NCBI RefSeq assembly: GCF_003052165.1
Contig: NZ_CP024869.1
Span: 3,320,001 to 3,384,000 of the forward strand
Origin: Dietzia sp. JS16-p6b
Lineage (GTDB): Bacteria > Actinomycetota > Actinomycetes > Mycobacteriales > Mycobacteriaceae
Direction of reading: 5' to 3'
DNA: 64,000 bases
Position 1 is the stretch's first letter. Each line of letters starts with the position of its first letter. The position numbers were made by a program, and so were the translations under genes. The notes below the pieces were generated by a model. That model was given only the letters and a program-made list of their open reading frames with translations. It did not search any database and was not told the origin of the DNA. This document shows, piece after piece, positions 31,921 through 40,169 of the stretch.

Positions 31921-32808
31921 TCAGGCGAGCCCGGACGCGGCCAGTCCCTCGCGGAGCCGGTCGAGGTGCTCCGGCGGGCCCTGGAGCAGAGGCATGCGGA
32001 GTCGATCGGATCCGATCAGGCCCTGCATCTTGAGGGCGGCCTTGATCTGGATCGCTCCCTGCGAGGTGTGCATGATCGCGTCGACGGCCGGGATCAGACG
32101 GGTGTGGATCTCGCGGGCCCGGGGCAGGTCGCCGGCGTCGACGGCGTCGACCATGGCCCGGTAGTCGTCACCGGCCACATGCCCGACCACCGAGACGACC
32201 CCGGTGGCCCCCAGCGCGAGGAACGCGAGGTTGAGCACGTCGTCGCCGGAGAACCACAGCAGCTCGGTCTCGGCCATGAGCCGGCTGGCCTCGAACAGAT
32301 CGCCCTTGGCGTCCTTGACCGCACGCAGACCCGGGATCTCCGCCAACCGCCGGATCGTGTCCGTGGCCAGCGCGGTACCGGTCCGCCCCGGGATGTCGTA
32401 GGCCATCACGGGGCGGCCGGCGGCGTCGGCGATCATGCGGAAGTGCTCGACGATCCCGTGCTGCGTGGGTTTGTTGTAGTACGGCGTGACCACCAGGAGG
32501 GTGTCGGCGCCCCGTTTCACCATCTCGGTGGCCGCGCGGATCGAGTGCTCCGTGTCGTTGGTGCCGCACCCGGCCATCACCGCCACGCGGTCTCCCACCG
32601 CGTCGACGACGGCGGCGACCGCGTCGTAGTCCTCCTCGTCGGTCGTGGTGGCGGACTCGCCGGTCGTGCCGTTGACCAGCAGTCCGTCGTGGCCGTGGTC
32701 GGCCAGATGGACAGCGAGTCGCTGGAGACCGTCGAAGTCGATCGAGCCGTCGTCGTGCATAGGGGTCACCATCGCGGTGATGACCCGACCGAAGGGATTG
32801 TCCGACAT
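31921..32808 (-). CDS. dapA: 4-hydroxy-tetrahydrodipicolinate synthase
   Basis: 295 residues. First committed step of lysine and diaminopimelate synthesis: condensation of pyruvate with aspartate semialdehyde. Motifs: LLVNGTTGESATTTDEE (pyruvate-binding Thr-Thr), VVTPYYNKPTQ with the catalytic tyrosine, YDIPGRTG with the substrate arginine, and LRAVKDAKGD with the Schiff-base lysine. All key residues are kept, so DapA function is likely, though lyases of the same family look similar. ATG 32808 lies seven bases after TATCCT. No other lysine genes are near. Confidence 0.9.
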   Translation of the reverse strand: MSDNPFGRVITAMVTPMHDDGSIDFDGLQRLAVHLADHGHDGLLVNGTTGESATTTDEEDYDAVAAVVDAVGDRVAVMAGCGTNDTEHSIRAATEMVKRGADTLLVVTPYYNKPTQHGIVEHFRMIADAAGRPVMAYDIPGRTGTALATDTIRRLAEIPGLRAVKDAKGDLFEASRLMAETELLWFSGDDVLNLAFLALGATGVVSVVGHVAGDDYRAMVDAVDAGDLPRAREIHTRLIPAVDAIMHTSQGAIQIKAALKMQGLIGSDRLRMPLLQGPPEHLDRLREGLAASGLA

Positions 32809-32821
32809 GGGCACCAGGATA
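32806..32821 (-). promoter_or_regulatory. -10 box of dapA
   Basis: TATCCT on the minus strand (32821-32816) lies seven bases before ATG 32808. Confidence 0.5.
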
Positions 32822-32938
32822 GGCGTTGCCGGATGATCGTCACCCCGGTGCGGCCCCCGCGGTGACGACCGGAGGCACGTCGAGGGCCTCGCGGTTAGGG
32901 TCGACACCACCCCGCACACACCACCACAGGAGGACCGC

Positions 32939-33229
32939 ATGAGTTCGGAGAAATCCCCCGAGACCCCGGAGGACCTGGGCAACACGATCGACGGCACACG
33001 GGTGGGCGACGGCAGCGCGCCGGATCCGGCGACCGCGCAGGACGCCTCCGGAATCGACCCGGATGCGCCGGGCAGCGGTGGCCACAGTGACGGGCAGAGT
33101 GTCGGCCCCGGGGACGGGACCGCGACGACGGGTTCGCGCGGCCTGGAGGAGCAGAAGCGGATCTACCAGACCCCGGAACAACCTGACCACGCCCTGGGCG
33201 GAAGTGAGGGCACCGCCGACGGGATGTAG
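32939..33229 (+). CDS. small acidic, probably disordered protein, 96 residues
   Basis: ATG 32939 is preceded by AGGAGG at the right distance. The protein is rich in Gly, Asp, Glu, Ser, Thr and Pro and almost lacks hydrophobic residues until the C-terminal EEQKRIYQTPEQPDHALGG. No domain, signal peptide or membrane segment is visible. I do not recognise it. Its composition resembles stress-related disordered proteins, but that is only a resemblance. Divergent from dapA, convergent with a 41-residue peptide gene 12 bases away. Confidence 0.6.
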   Translation: MSSEKSPETPEDLGNTIDGTRVGDGSAPDPATAQDASGIDPDAPGSGGHSDGQSVGPGDGTATTGSRGLEEQKRIYQTPEQPDHALGGSEGTADGM

Positions 33230-33241
33230 ACCCCGGGAGGG

Positions 33242-33367
33242 TCAGCGCACCTTGTCCGGGTTGGTGTCGAGGAAACGGCCCAGCGTGTTGTCGACGACGA
33301 GGTGTGCCACCTCGTTGGTCGTGGCGACCCCCACGCGCAGCGTGGCGACCAGAGCGTTCTGCAGCAT
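33242..33367 (-). CDS. small peptide gene, 41 residues
   Basis: ATG 33367 follows GGGAGG by five bases. The peptide begins MLQNALVATLRVGVATTNEV and ends RFLDTNPDKVR. It would form one amphipathic helix with few charges and no signal peptide. No family is recognised. Size and the strong ribosome site resemble the two other mini-genes of the window (near 12.9 and 42.8 kb), but this one has basic residues and a polar tail. An imperfect palindrome made of TGACAGCCGTCAG-like halves lies 30-55 bases upstream. Confidence 0.5.
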   Translation of the reverse strand: MLQNALVATLRVGVATTNEVAHLVVDNTLGRFLDTNPDKVR

Positions 33368-33550
33368 CGAAACCTCCCAGCGAAAGATGTGACTGCCGTC
33401 ACTGACGGCTGTCAGCCTACGCCCGGTCGCGGGGGACCGTAGTCACATCAGCGAAAAAAGTTGGACGGCCGTTCTGGTCGCCCGGCCCGCCCCGGCCAGG
33501 GTGGGGACGACGATACTATTGCTGTTGTATCAGCTATGGGTGGGGGTGCC

Positions 33551-34348
33551 GTGTCCGGTCCAGAGGTCAGAATCCATCGATCGTCCACGCGTTCCCACAC
33601 CGGCGGGGGGTGGCTGGACTCGCGCCACTCCTTCTCCTTCGCCCGACACCAGGACCCGATGAACACCCACTTCGGGCGACTCCTGGTCAACAACGACGAC
33701 CGGATCGCGCCGGGCAGCGGGTTCGACACCCACGGCCACCGCGACATGGAGATCATCACCTGGGTCCTGTCCGGTTCTCTGGTCCACCAGGACTCCGAGG
33801 GCCATAGCGGGATCATCTACCCCGGGCTCGCCCAGCGGATGAGCGCGGGGTCGGGAATCCTGCACTCCGAGCGCAATGACGGCTGGCGCGACGGTTCGAT
33901 CCAGCACTCCGAACCGCCCACCGAGCCGGTCCACCTGGTCCAGATGTGGGTCGTCCCCGACTCCACGGGCGGAGACCCGGGCTACGAGCAGTGCGAGATC
34001 GAACACGGCGAACTGGAGAACCGTCTAGCCGTCGTCGCCGGAGGCCTCCGTGCCCACGCCGACCGGGCCGCCATCCGCATCCGCAACGACAGCTCCGCCC
34101 TCCATGCGGCGCGCCTCCATCCGGGCAGGTCGGTACAGCTCCCCGACGCGCCCTACCTCCACCTCTACGTGCCCGTCGGCTCGGTCGAGCTGGAGGACTG
34201 CGGAGAGCTGTCGACCGGCGACGCCGCGCGGCTCACCGCCACGGGCGGCCGACGGGTCACCGCCGGCACGGACTGCACAGACGGTGCCGAGATCCTCGTG
34301 TGGGAGATGCACGCGGGGATGACGATGCTCGACGTGAGAGGACACTGA
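33551..34348 (+). CDS. pirin family protein (second of two)
   Basis: 265 residues. Pirin N-terminal cupin: GGGWLDSRHSFSFARHQDP, FDTHGHRDMEIITWVLSG, LAQRMSAGSGILHSERND and VHLVQMWVVPD. The histidines of HGHRD and ILHSE fit the metal site. This is the YhhW-like group, shorter than the pirin at 17.5 kb and with a diverged C-terminal half. I chose GTG 33551 (VSGPEVRIHRSS), preceded by GGTGGGGG; ATG 33536 is in frame and also possible. Convergent with the BCCT gene, with eight bases between them. Confidence 0.86.
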   Translation: MSGPEVRIHRSSTRSHTGGGWLDSRHSFSFARHQDPMNTHFGRLLVNNDDRIAPGSGFDTHGHRDMEIITWVLSGSLVHQDSEGHSGIIYPGLAQRMSAGSGILHSERNDGWRDGSIQHSEPPTEPVHLVQMWVVPDSTGGDPGYEQCEIEHGELENRLAVVAGGLRAHADRAAIRIRNDSSALHAARLHPGRSVQLPDAPYLHLYVPVGSVELEDCGELSTGDAARLTATGGRRVTAGTDCTDGAEILVWEMHAGMTMLDVRGH

Positions 34349-34356
34349 CGACGATC

Positions 34357-36075
34357 TCAGTCGGGGTCGGTGGGCTGCTCGAGTGGGTTCGGCGCGCCGT
34401 CGTCCTCCTCACCGTTCGGGATCCGGTGGAGCGGGCCGATCGGTTCGGGCGAGGGTGTGGTCTCGTTCTTCTCGAACTCCTCGGGCGAGTATGCGCGGTC
34501 CCACTGCCTCGTCACAGTGGGCGTACGTTCGCCCAGATCGGCGGAGATCCCCTTGACCAGGCTGTACATCATCACGAAGCCCATGACGAAGAAGGGCAGA
34601 CCGATGACGGTGATGACCTCCTGGAGGGCGGTGAGTCCACCCGTTCCGGTTCCGGCGAGCAGCGTCGCGGCCACGGCGCCCATGAGGACGCCCCAGATCA
34701 CACGCTGGTGCGTCGGCGACGGCGAGACGGTGTCGTCCTCCCCCGAGGCCATCATGTCCACGACCATCGCGGCGGAGTCGACCGACGTGGTGAAGAAGAT
34801 GACGACGATCAGCACGGCGATCCCGGAGACGAGGGTCGCCAGCGGGTAGTTCGACAGGAACGCGAACAGCGCACCCGGGATGTCACCGTCGTCGACCACC
34901 GCCTCCACCAGTCCACCGGGCCCGTTCAGCTCGATGTCGAACGAGGCCATGCCGAACACGCCGAACCACACGATGGAGAAGGCCACCGGGAGGACGAGCA
35001 CCCCGAAGACGAACTCGCGGATGGTCCGGCCACGGCTGATCCGGGCGATGAAGATGCCGACGAACGGCGACCACGTGATGGTCCACGCCCAGTAGAAGAC
35101 GGTCCAGGTGTTCTGCCACGTCGCCAGGTCACCGTCGGCCGGGAACACGTTGTTCCAGAACGCCAGTTCAGGCAGGGTCGAGGCGTACACACCGAAGGTC
35201 TCCACCGTCCCCTTGAGCAGGAACAGGGTGGGTCCGGCGATCACGATGAAGGCCAGCAACGCGACGGCCATGGCGATGTTGACGGTGGACAGCCGCTTGA
35301 TCCCCTTGTCCAACCCGGCGGCGACAGAGATGCACGCGACCGTGGTGACGACACCGATGACGAGCACCTGCACCAGCGGCGACACGGTGATCCCGAAGAG
35401 CTCGTTGAGTCCGGCGTTGATCTGGAGGGTGCCGAGCCCGACGGAGGTCGCCACACCGAACACCGTGCCGACCAGCGCCACCACGTCGATGGCTTTGCCG
35501 ATCGGTCCGTAGACGCGGTTGCCGAGGATGGGCGCGAAGATGGAGCTGACGCGCGGGGGCATCTTGCGCTTGTAGATGAAGTAGGCGAAGGCCAGAGCGG
35601 GCAGCGCGAAGATCGTCCAGGTGTGCAGCCCGAAGTGGTAGAGCGTGAAGGCCATGGCCTCCTGGGCCGCCTCCCTGCTCCCCGGATCGACCCCGCCGCG
35701 GGGCGGGGTGGCGAAGTGCGAGATCGGTTCGGCCACGCCCCAGAACATGAGGATGGTGCCGATCCCGGCGGCGAACAGCATGCCGAACCAGGCCGCTGTG
35801 GAGTGCTCGGGCTCCTCGTCGTCGGCACCGAGCCGGACGTGGCCGAACCGACTCAGCGCGATCCACAGCAGGAAGAGCAGGAAGATCGAGACCCCGGCGA
35901 TGTAGAACCACCCGAGGTTGGTCATGATCCATCCCGAGGCGGCGCCGAACACCTCTCCCACCCAGTCCCCCGCCACGAACGTGACCACCACGAAAGCGAC
36001 GATGACCGCCACAGTCGTGAGGAAGATCCCCGGGTCCGTCCTGAGTCTCAGTGCGCGCGTTATCCGTTCGGACAT
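34357..36075 (-). CDS. BCCT family transporter (glycine betaine/choline/carnitine type)
   Basis: 572 residues, twelve predicted helices. The family core is clear: AAGIGTILMFWGVAEPISHF (glycine-rich stretch of helix 3), WTIFALPALAFAYF, and the signature WTITWSPFVGIFIARISRGR. The sodium-coupled BetP-like fold and substrate class follow from this. A soluble C-terminal tail of about 60 residues is acidic rather than basic, so it does not resemble the osmosensing tail of BetP. ATG 36075 has GAGGGAG just upstream. It lies 56 bases after the CAP-domain gene on the same strand. Confidence 0.9.
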   Translation of the reverse strand: MSERITRALRLRTDPGIFLTTVAVIVAFVVVTFVAGDWVGEVFGAASGWIMTNLGWFYIAGVSIFLLFLLWIALSRFGHVRLGADDEEPEHSTAAWFGMLFAAGIGTILMFWGVAEPISHFATPPRGGVDPGSREAAQEAMAFTLYHFGLHTWTIFALPALAFAYFIYKRKMPPRVSSIFAPILGNRVYGPIGKAIDVVALVGTVFGVATSVGLGTLQINAGLNELFGITVSPLVQVLVIGVVTTVACISVAAGLDKGIKRLSTVNIAMAVALLAFIVIAGPTLFLLKGTVETFGVYASTLPELAFWNNVFPADGDLATWQNTWTVFYWAWTITWSPFVGIFIARISRGRTIREFVFGVLVLPVAFSIVWFGVFGMASFDIELNGPGGLVEAVVDDGDIPGALFAFLSNYPLATLVSGIAVLIVVIFFTTSVDSAAMVVDMMASGEDDTVSPSPTHQRVIWGVLMGAVAATLLAGTGTGGLTALQEVITVIGLPFFVMGFVMMYSLVKGISADLGERTPTVTRQWDRAYSPEEFEKNETTPSPEPIGPLHRIPNGEEDDGAPNPLEQPTDPD

Positions 36076-36131
36076 GGTCTCCCTCGTCTGTTCGGTGTGC
36101 TTGGCGGCGGTCCCGCTGCCCGGGCCCGGAC

Positions 36132-36704
36132 TCAGTAGGCGAAGTTGTGCACCACGAACACTTTGCCGCCGGCCGAGTAGGCGATCCCCATTCCCGCCGA
36201 ACGGTACCCCGGGTCGATCAGGTTGTCGTTGTGGCCGGGTGAGTTCTTCCACAGGTCGACCAGACATACGGCCCCGCAGTGCGTCCCCGCGGCGACGATG
36301 TTCTCCCCGAAGCCCCGGCTCAGCAGGGCCTGGTTGTGGTAGACGGCGTCCTGGGCGGCCAGCCTGTCGGCCCAGGCCTGAGCCTCGCGGTCCAGATCGG
36401 CGTTGGGGGCGAGGACGCGGAGACCCTTCGACACCCGGTACGAGTCGATCTCGCGGACGATGCCCTCGCGCAACCCCCCGGAGACGGGTCGATACATCAT
36501 CTCCGTCGAGCCGACCGCCGCCCACACCTCGGCCGGCACCGCGGCACGGGCCTGGGAGATCAGCCCGTCCACCACGTGCTGCGGGATGAACGGCGGTAGG
36601 GCCTGGGCGGAGGCCGTGGCGGCCCCACCACTGATCAGAGTGGCGGAGGTGACGGCGATTGTCGCGAGTGACGCGGTGAGCCTGGAGCGCATGGAGGTGA
36701 TCAT
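36132..36704 (-). CDS. secreted CAP-domain (SCP-like) protein
   Basis: 190 residues. An N-terminal signal peptide ends at about ATASAQA. A linker with TEMMYRPVSGGLREGIV precedes the CAP domain: VREIDSYRVSKGLRVLAPN, LDREAQAWADRLAAQ, and the C-terminal SPGHNDNLIDPGYRSAGMG with the histidine typical of the fold. Two cysteines in THCGAVCLVDLW could pair. CAP proteins bind lipids or act in the envelope. ATG 36704 and ATG 36692 are both possible starts; ribosome sites are poor. Confidence 0.85.
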   Translation of the reverse strand: MITSMRSRLTASLATIAVTSATLISGGAATASAQALPPFIPQHVVDGLISQARAAVPAEVWAAVGSTEMMYRPVSGGLREGIVREIDSYRVSKGLRVLAPNADLDREAQAWADRLAAQDAVYHNQALLSRGFGENIVAAGTHCGAVCLVDLWKNSPGHNDNLIDPGYRSAGMGIAYSAGGKVFVVHNFAY

Positions 36705-36805
36705 GCCGTTCCGGCGCGCCTGAAGCGAGTCGATTGACGGATGAGGTAGCGCCCCCGCGTTACGGCCGTGACCTGCGAATATCAGTGTTACTGGTGGTAC
36801 TGAAG

Positions 36806-37738
36806 TTAACGTGGGACCAGGAACAGACCGGCGCCCGGCAGGACCTCGACGGTCACCGGAAGTGGCGCCACGGCGTCACCGTCGGCGAACGCCTCCACCT
36901 CCGGAGCGTCGATGCGGACCGACCTGCACCGCCTCGTGGTGACCCCACGGAGGCCCACGTGGGTGCCGGAGTAGATCCTGCGGAAGTGCCACGCCAGCCG
37001 GGGCTTGGAGATCCTGCCGACGTAACACACATCGAACAGGCCGTCGGATCGATCCGCGTCGGGGGCGATCCTCATGTCTCCTCCGTAGGTCCGGGTGATG
37101 GCGAAGGCGCTGAGAAGGACCTCCGCCTCGATGGTCTCCTCCCCCGGCTCACCGGCGTCGAAGGTCATGCGGAACGGGCGGGGCCGGTAGGTCGGGAACT
37201 CGATGACCGAGGCCAGGACGTAGCGAAGCGGCCCCCGGAGGATCGACATCTCGTTGACGCGACGGTTGACCGCCGAGTCGAGCCCCGCGCACAGTACGGA
37301 CGCGAAGAGGCGGGGCGCGCCGCCGTCCGGAGTGGCCCGGCCCAGGTCCACCTGCTCCACGCGACCGGCGGCGACGACATCGGCGGCGGCCTCGGGACTG
37401 GTCAGCGGGATGCCGTACTCACGGGCGAGGTCGTTTCCGGTGCCCGCCGGGATGATGCCGATCGGGACACCCGAGAACGCCTGTGCCTGCACGGCCAGCG
37501 AGACCATCCCGTCCCCTCCGCACACGACGAGGGCGTCCACCCCGTCGGCGACAGCCTGCCGGGAGAGGTCGAGGGACTCCTGCGCGTGTGCTCCCCTCAG
37601 GGACTCGACCTCGAGCCCGTGCGAGCGCAGCCTCGCTGCCGCCCTCTCCGCGATCCGCTCGCCGCGCCCCCCACCGGCGGCCGGGTTGATCAGCATCGCG
37701 ACCGTCCGGATCCGGCGGTCGGACGGCGTCGCGCTCAC
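36806..37738 (-). CDS. diacylglycerol kinase family lipid kinase
   Basis: 310 residues. The catalytic-domain motifs are LINPAAGGGRG (about 16-26), the active loop CGGDGMVSLAV, and PAGTGNDLARE. A lipid-kinase C-terminal domain with YGGDMRIAPDADRSDGLFDV follows. It resembles Rv2252 of M. tuberculosis, a lipid kinase tied to phosphatidylinositol mannoside synthesis. GTG 37738 overlaps the end of the AGPS-like gene by four bases (GTGA), so the two are one transcription unit. Predicted to phosphorylate diacyl- or alkyl-acylglycerol with ATP. Confidence 0.88.
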   Translation of the reverse strand: MSATPSDRRIRTVAMLINPAAGGGRGERIAERAAARLRSHGLEVESLRGAHAQESLDLSRQAVADGVDALVVCGGDGMVSLAVQAQAFSGVPIGIIPAGTGNDLAREYGIPLTSPEAAADVVAAGRVEQVDLGRATPDGGAPRLFASVLCAGLDSAVNRRVNEMSILRGPLRYVLASVIEFPTYRPRPFRMTFDAGEPGEETIEAEVLLSAFAITRTYGGDMRIAPDADRSDGLFDVCYVGRISKPRLAWHFRRIYSGTHVGLRGVTTRRCRSVRIDAPEVEAFADGDAVAPLPVTVEVLPGAGLFLVPR

Positions 37739-39378
37739 GGGACCAGTGTCCCCGGGTTGCACACGCCCCGCGGATCGACGGCGTCCTTGACCGCTCGCAG
37801 CATCCGCACCCCCACCTCGCCGATCTCGGCCGCGAGGTAGGGCTTGTGGTCCACGCCGACGGCGTGATGGTGGGTGATCGTCCCGCCCGCACGCATGATG
37901 GCCTCGGACGCCGCCCGCTTGGCGTCCGTCCACTGGGTTATGGGGTCCTCGCCACGCTGGCCCGCCACCACCGTGAAGTAGAGCGAGGCCCCCGTGGGGT
38001 AGACGTGACTGATATGGCACATGACCAACGCGGGGGTGCCGCTGGACTCGAGCGAGTCGCTCAGGGCCCGGGCGACGGCCTCCCGTAGCGCGGACAGGTT
38101 CGACCAGTCGGTGGCGGTCTCCAGCGTCTCGACCAGCGCGCCGTTGTCGATCAACGAGTCTCTCAGCACGGGCGCACCGAAGCGGCCGTGCTCCCACGCC
38201 TCGGCGGGGCCGGCGCCCAGCGACACGGCCCCGTGGGCGAGCAGCAGCGCCCGTGTCTCGGCGTGGCGGGACCCGGTGTGGTCGGCCGTGCCCTCGAAGA
38301 GCGTCAGACACAGGCATCCTGCGGCCTGACCTCCTCCGGCGTCCGCCCCCTGGCCGATCGCCTCGGTGGCGGTGGCCAGGTTCACGGCCGTCTCCGATTC
38401 GTCGGACAACCGGATGACGGTCGGCCCCGTGCCCTGTTGCTCGACAGCACGCAGTGCCGCCGCGCCGGTGGCGAAGTCCGGGAAGCGGAACGCCTCGTGT
38501 CGGACCGTCTCCGGCACCGGGTGGATCCGCAACCGCACCCTGGTGCACACACCGAACGCGCCCTCGGATCCCAGCAGCCACTGCCGGAGGTCCGGCCCGG
38601 CGGCCGAGGCGGGGGCCCGGCCCGCCTCGATCACGCCGACCGGCGTCACCACGGTCACCCCGCGGACCATCTCGTCGAAACGCCCGTAGCCGGCCGAGGC
38701 CTGCCCGGACGACCGGGTCATGGCGTACCCGCCGAGGGTCGCGTAGGGGAAGGACTGCGGGAAGTGCCCCAGCGAGAATCCGTGGTCGGCCAACAACTCC
38801 TCCGCCCGGGGGCCCGACAGGCCCGCCCCGAGGACCGCCTCGCCCGACTCGGGGTCGATCGACTCCAGGGAGTCGAAGTGCACGAGGTCCACCGAGATCA
38901 CCGCCCGGTGGCCGCCGGCGTCCGGGTTCAGCCCCCCCACCACGGAGGTCCCGCCGCCGAAGGGGACCATCGCGACCCCCTCGCGGCCGCACCAGTCCAG
39001 CAGGGCCGACACCTCGTCGTCGTCGCGGGGCGCGACCACCGCGTCGGGGCAGTCCACGTGCGGCCTCAGGCGCCAGGAGAGCAGGTCCGGTGTCGACTTC
39101 CCCCTCGCCCGCGGCAGTCGCTGCGCGTCGTCGGTCGAGAGGTTGCCCTCCCCCACGATCGCGGCGAGAGCCACCAGGTCGGGTCCGGTGAGGCGGGACG
39201 GGGAGGCCGTCACCGCGCCGGGGTCGAAGTGCAAGCCGCTCTCGGCGGTCACCCCGAGCACGTCGCGCAGGAGCCCACGGATGCCCTCGCCCAGGTCCCT
39301 GGCCTCCGCCTCGGTGCCCCATCGGGACAGTGCCATCGGAGGTAGCGGGAGGTTGTCAGCGGAGTTCATGTCGCCCAT
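37735..39378 (-). CDS. FAD-linked oxidase, alkyl-dihydroxyacetonephosphate synthase-like
   Basis: 547 residues. The PCMH FAD domain shows MVPFGGGTSVVGGL (about 147-160), VLGAGLSGPRAEELLADHG and GGYAMTRSSGQASAGYG. The C-terminal domain has the run YFTVVAGQRG and then GGTITHHHAVGVDHKPY. The triple histidine and the Tyr ten residues later match alkylglycerone-phosphate synthase, where relatives read HHHGVG. That enzyme swaps an acyl chain on DHAP for an alkyl chain, the first ether-lipid step. ATG 39378 lies six bases after TACTGT. The relative Rv2251 of M. tuberculosis has the same neighbours. Confidence 0.85.
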   Translation of the reverse strand: MGDMNSADNLPLPPMALSRWGTEAEARDLGEGIRGLLRDVLGVTAESGLHFDPGAVTASPSRLTGPDLVALAAIVGEGNLSTDDAQRLPRARGKSTPDLLSWRLRPHVDCPDAVVAPRDDDEVSALLDWCGREGVAMVPFGGGTSVVGGLNPDAGGHRAVISVDLVHFDSLESIDPESGEAVLGAGLSGPRAEELLADHGFSLGHFPQSFPYATLGGYAMTRSSGQASAGYGRFDEMVRGVTVVTPVGVIEAGRAPASAAGPDLRQWLLGSEGAFGVCTRVRLRIHPVPETVRHEAFRFPDFATGAAALRAVEQQGTGPTVIRLSDESETAVNLATATEAIGQGADAGGGQAAGCLCLTLFEGTADHTGSRHAETRALLLAHGAVSLGAGPAEAWEHGRFGAPVLRDSLIDNGALVETLETATDWSNLSALREAVARALSDSLESSGTPALVMCHISHVYPTGASLYFTVVAGQRGEDPITQWTDAKRAASEAIMRAGGTITHHHAVGVDHKPYLAAEIGEVGVRMLRAVKDAVDPRGVCNPGTLVP

Positions 39379-39390
39379 ACTGGAACAGTA
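39376..39390 (-). promoter_or_regulatory. -10 box of the AGPS-like gene
   Basis: TACTGT on the minus strand (39390-39385) lies six bases before ATG 39378 and inside the palindrome at 39382-39406. Confidence 0.5.
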
Positions 39391-39406
39391 AACCTCAATC
39401 TGTTCC
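39382..39406. promoter_or_regulatory. TetR-type operator between AGPS-like gene and tetR
   Basis: GGAACAG (39382-39388) and CTGTTCC (39400-39406) are perfect inverted arms separated by 11 bases. The left arm covers the -10 box of the AGPS-like gene, so binding would block its transcription. The divergent TetR gene starts 98 bases away. Confidence 0.65.
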
Positions 39407-39503
39407 GTTTTCGGCGATTCCGTTGTGGGCGATCTCGACGACGACGGGCACCGAGAGCGCGAGGTATCGCGCGCAGGGCGCCACGCGCCAGTCAGGAGTC
39501 CCG

Positions 39504-40169
39504 GTGACCTCGACCGCCCCGGTGCCGTCGTCCGCTGCGGCACCGTTCCTCACCCCGGCACCGACCCTCACCCCGGCAGCGGCGACCGGCCGCACCACCG
39601 GCACCCGCGACCGCGCGCTCACGGCCGCCCGCACCTCGATCCTCGAGATCGGCGCCACGCGCACGACGATGGTCGAGGTGGCCCGCCGCTCCGGCGTCGG
39701 GCGGACCACCCTCTACCGCCACTGGCCGGACGCCACCGCGCTCTTCGCCGACCTGCTCACCCGCGAGCTCACCGAGGTCGTCGAGCGCGTCGACCCCTCG
39801 CTGCCCGGTTCCGCTCCGCAGGACGCGGACGAACTCGTCCGGCTGCTGTGCACCTTCGCGGACGAGGTGCGGACCAACCCGCTGCTGGACGCGTTCCGCA
39901 GGCACGAGTCCGCAATGCTCTCCGAGTACGTCTTCCACAGGCTCGGCACCTCACAACGCCATCTCGTCCACGTGCTCCGAACCCTGCTCTCGCAGGTGAT
40001 CACAGACGATCCCCGCCTCGCCGGACGCGACGCGGACCGTACCGCCGCCATGCTCTTCCTCGCCGTCCAGGGCCTGGTCCTGTCGGCCCCGCTCGCCGAT
40101 CCCCCGCTCGACCCGGACGGCTGGCGCACCGAACTGCACCTGCTCATCAGGGGGTACCTCGGCCTGTGA
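39504..40169 (+). CDS. TetR-family transcriptional regulator
   Basis: 221 residues. After a 35-residue Thr/Pro/Ala-rich N-terminus comes the helix-turn-helix: AARTSILEIGATRTTMVEVA, RRSGVGRTTLYRHWPD. The ligand domain follows with no diagnostic motif. GTG 39504 has AGGAG at six bases; the frame is open further upstream. The glpD start overlaps its stop by GTGA. The palindrome at 39382-39406 is the probable binding site. The gene order matches Rv2250c beside Rv2249c and Rv2251-Rv2252. Confidence 0.87.
   Translation: MTSTAPVPSSAAAPFLTPAPTLTPAAATGRTTGTRDRALTAARTSILEIGATRTTMVEVARRSGVGRTTLYRHWPDATALFADLLTRELTEVVERVDPSLPGSAPQDADELVRLLCTFADEVRTNPLLDAFRRHESAMLSEYVFHRLGTSQRHLVHVLRTLLSQVITDDPRLAGRDADRTAAMLFLAVQGLVLSAPLADPPLDPDGWRTELHLLIRGYLGL

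Noticed and set aside
33946-36138. 730-codon open frame on the plus strand opposite the BCCT transporter
   Set aside because: Low-complexity Asp/Arg/Gly/His shadow of the transporter gene.
37739-39322. Upstream extension of the lipid-kinase frame to 838 codons
   Set aside because: The extension lies inside the AGPS-like gene in another frame and has no domain; GTG 37738 gives a normal-length kinase.
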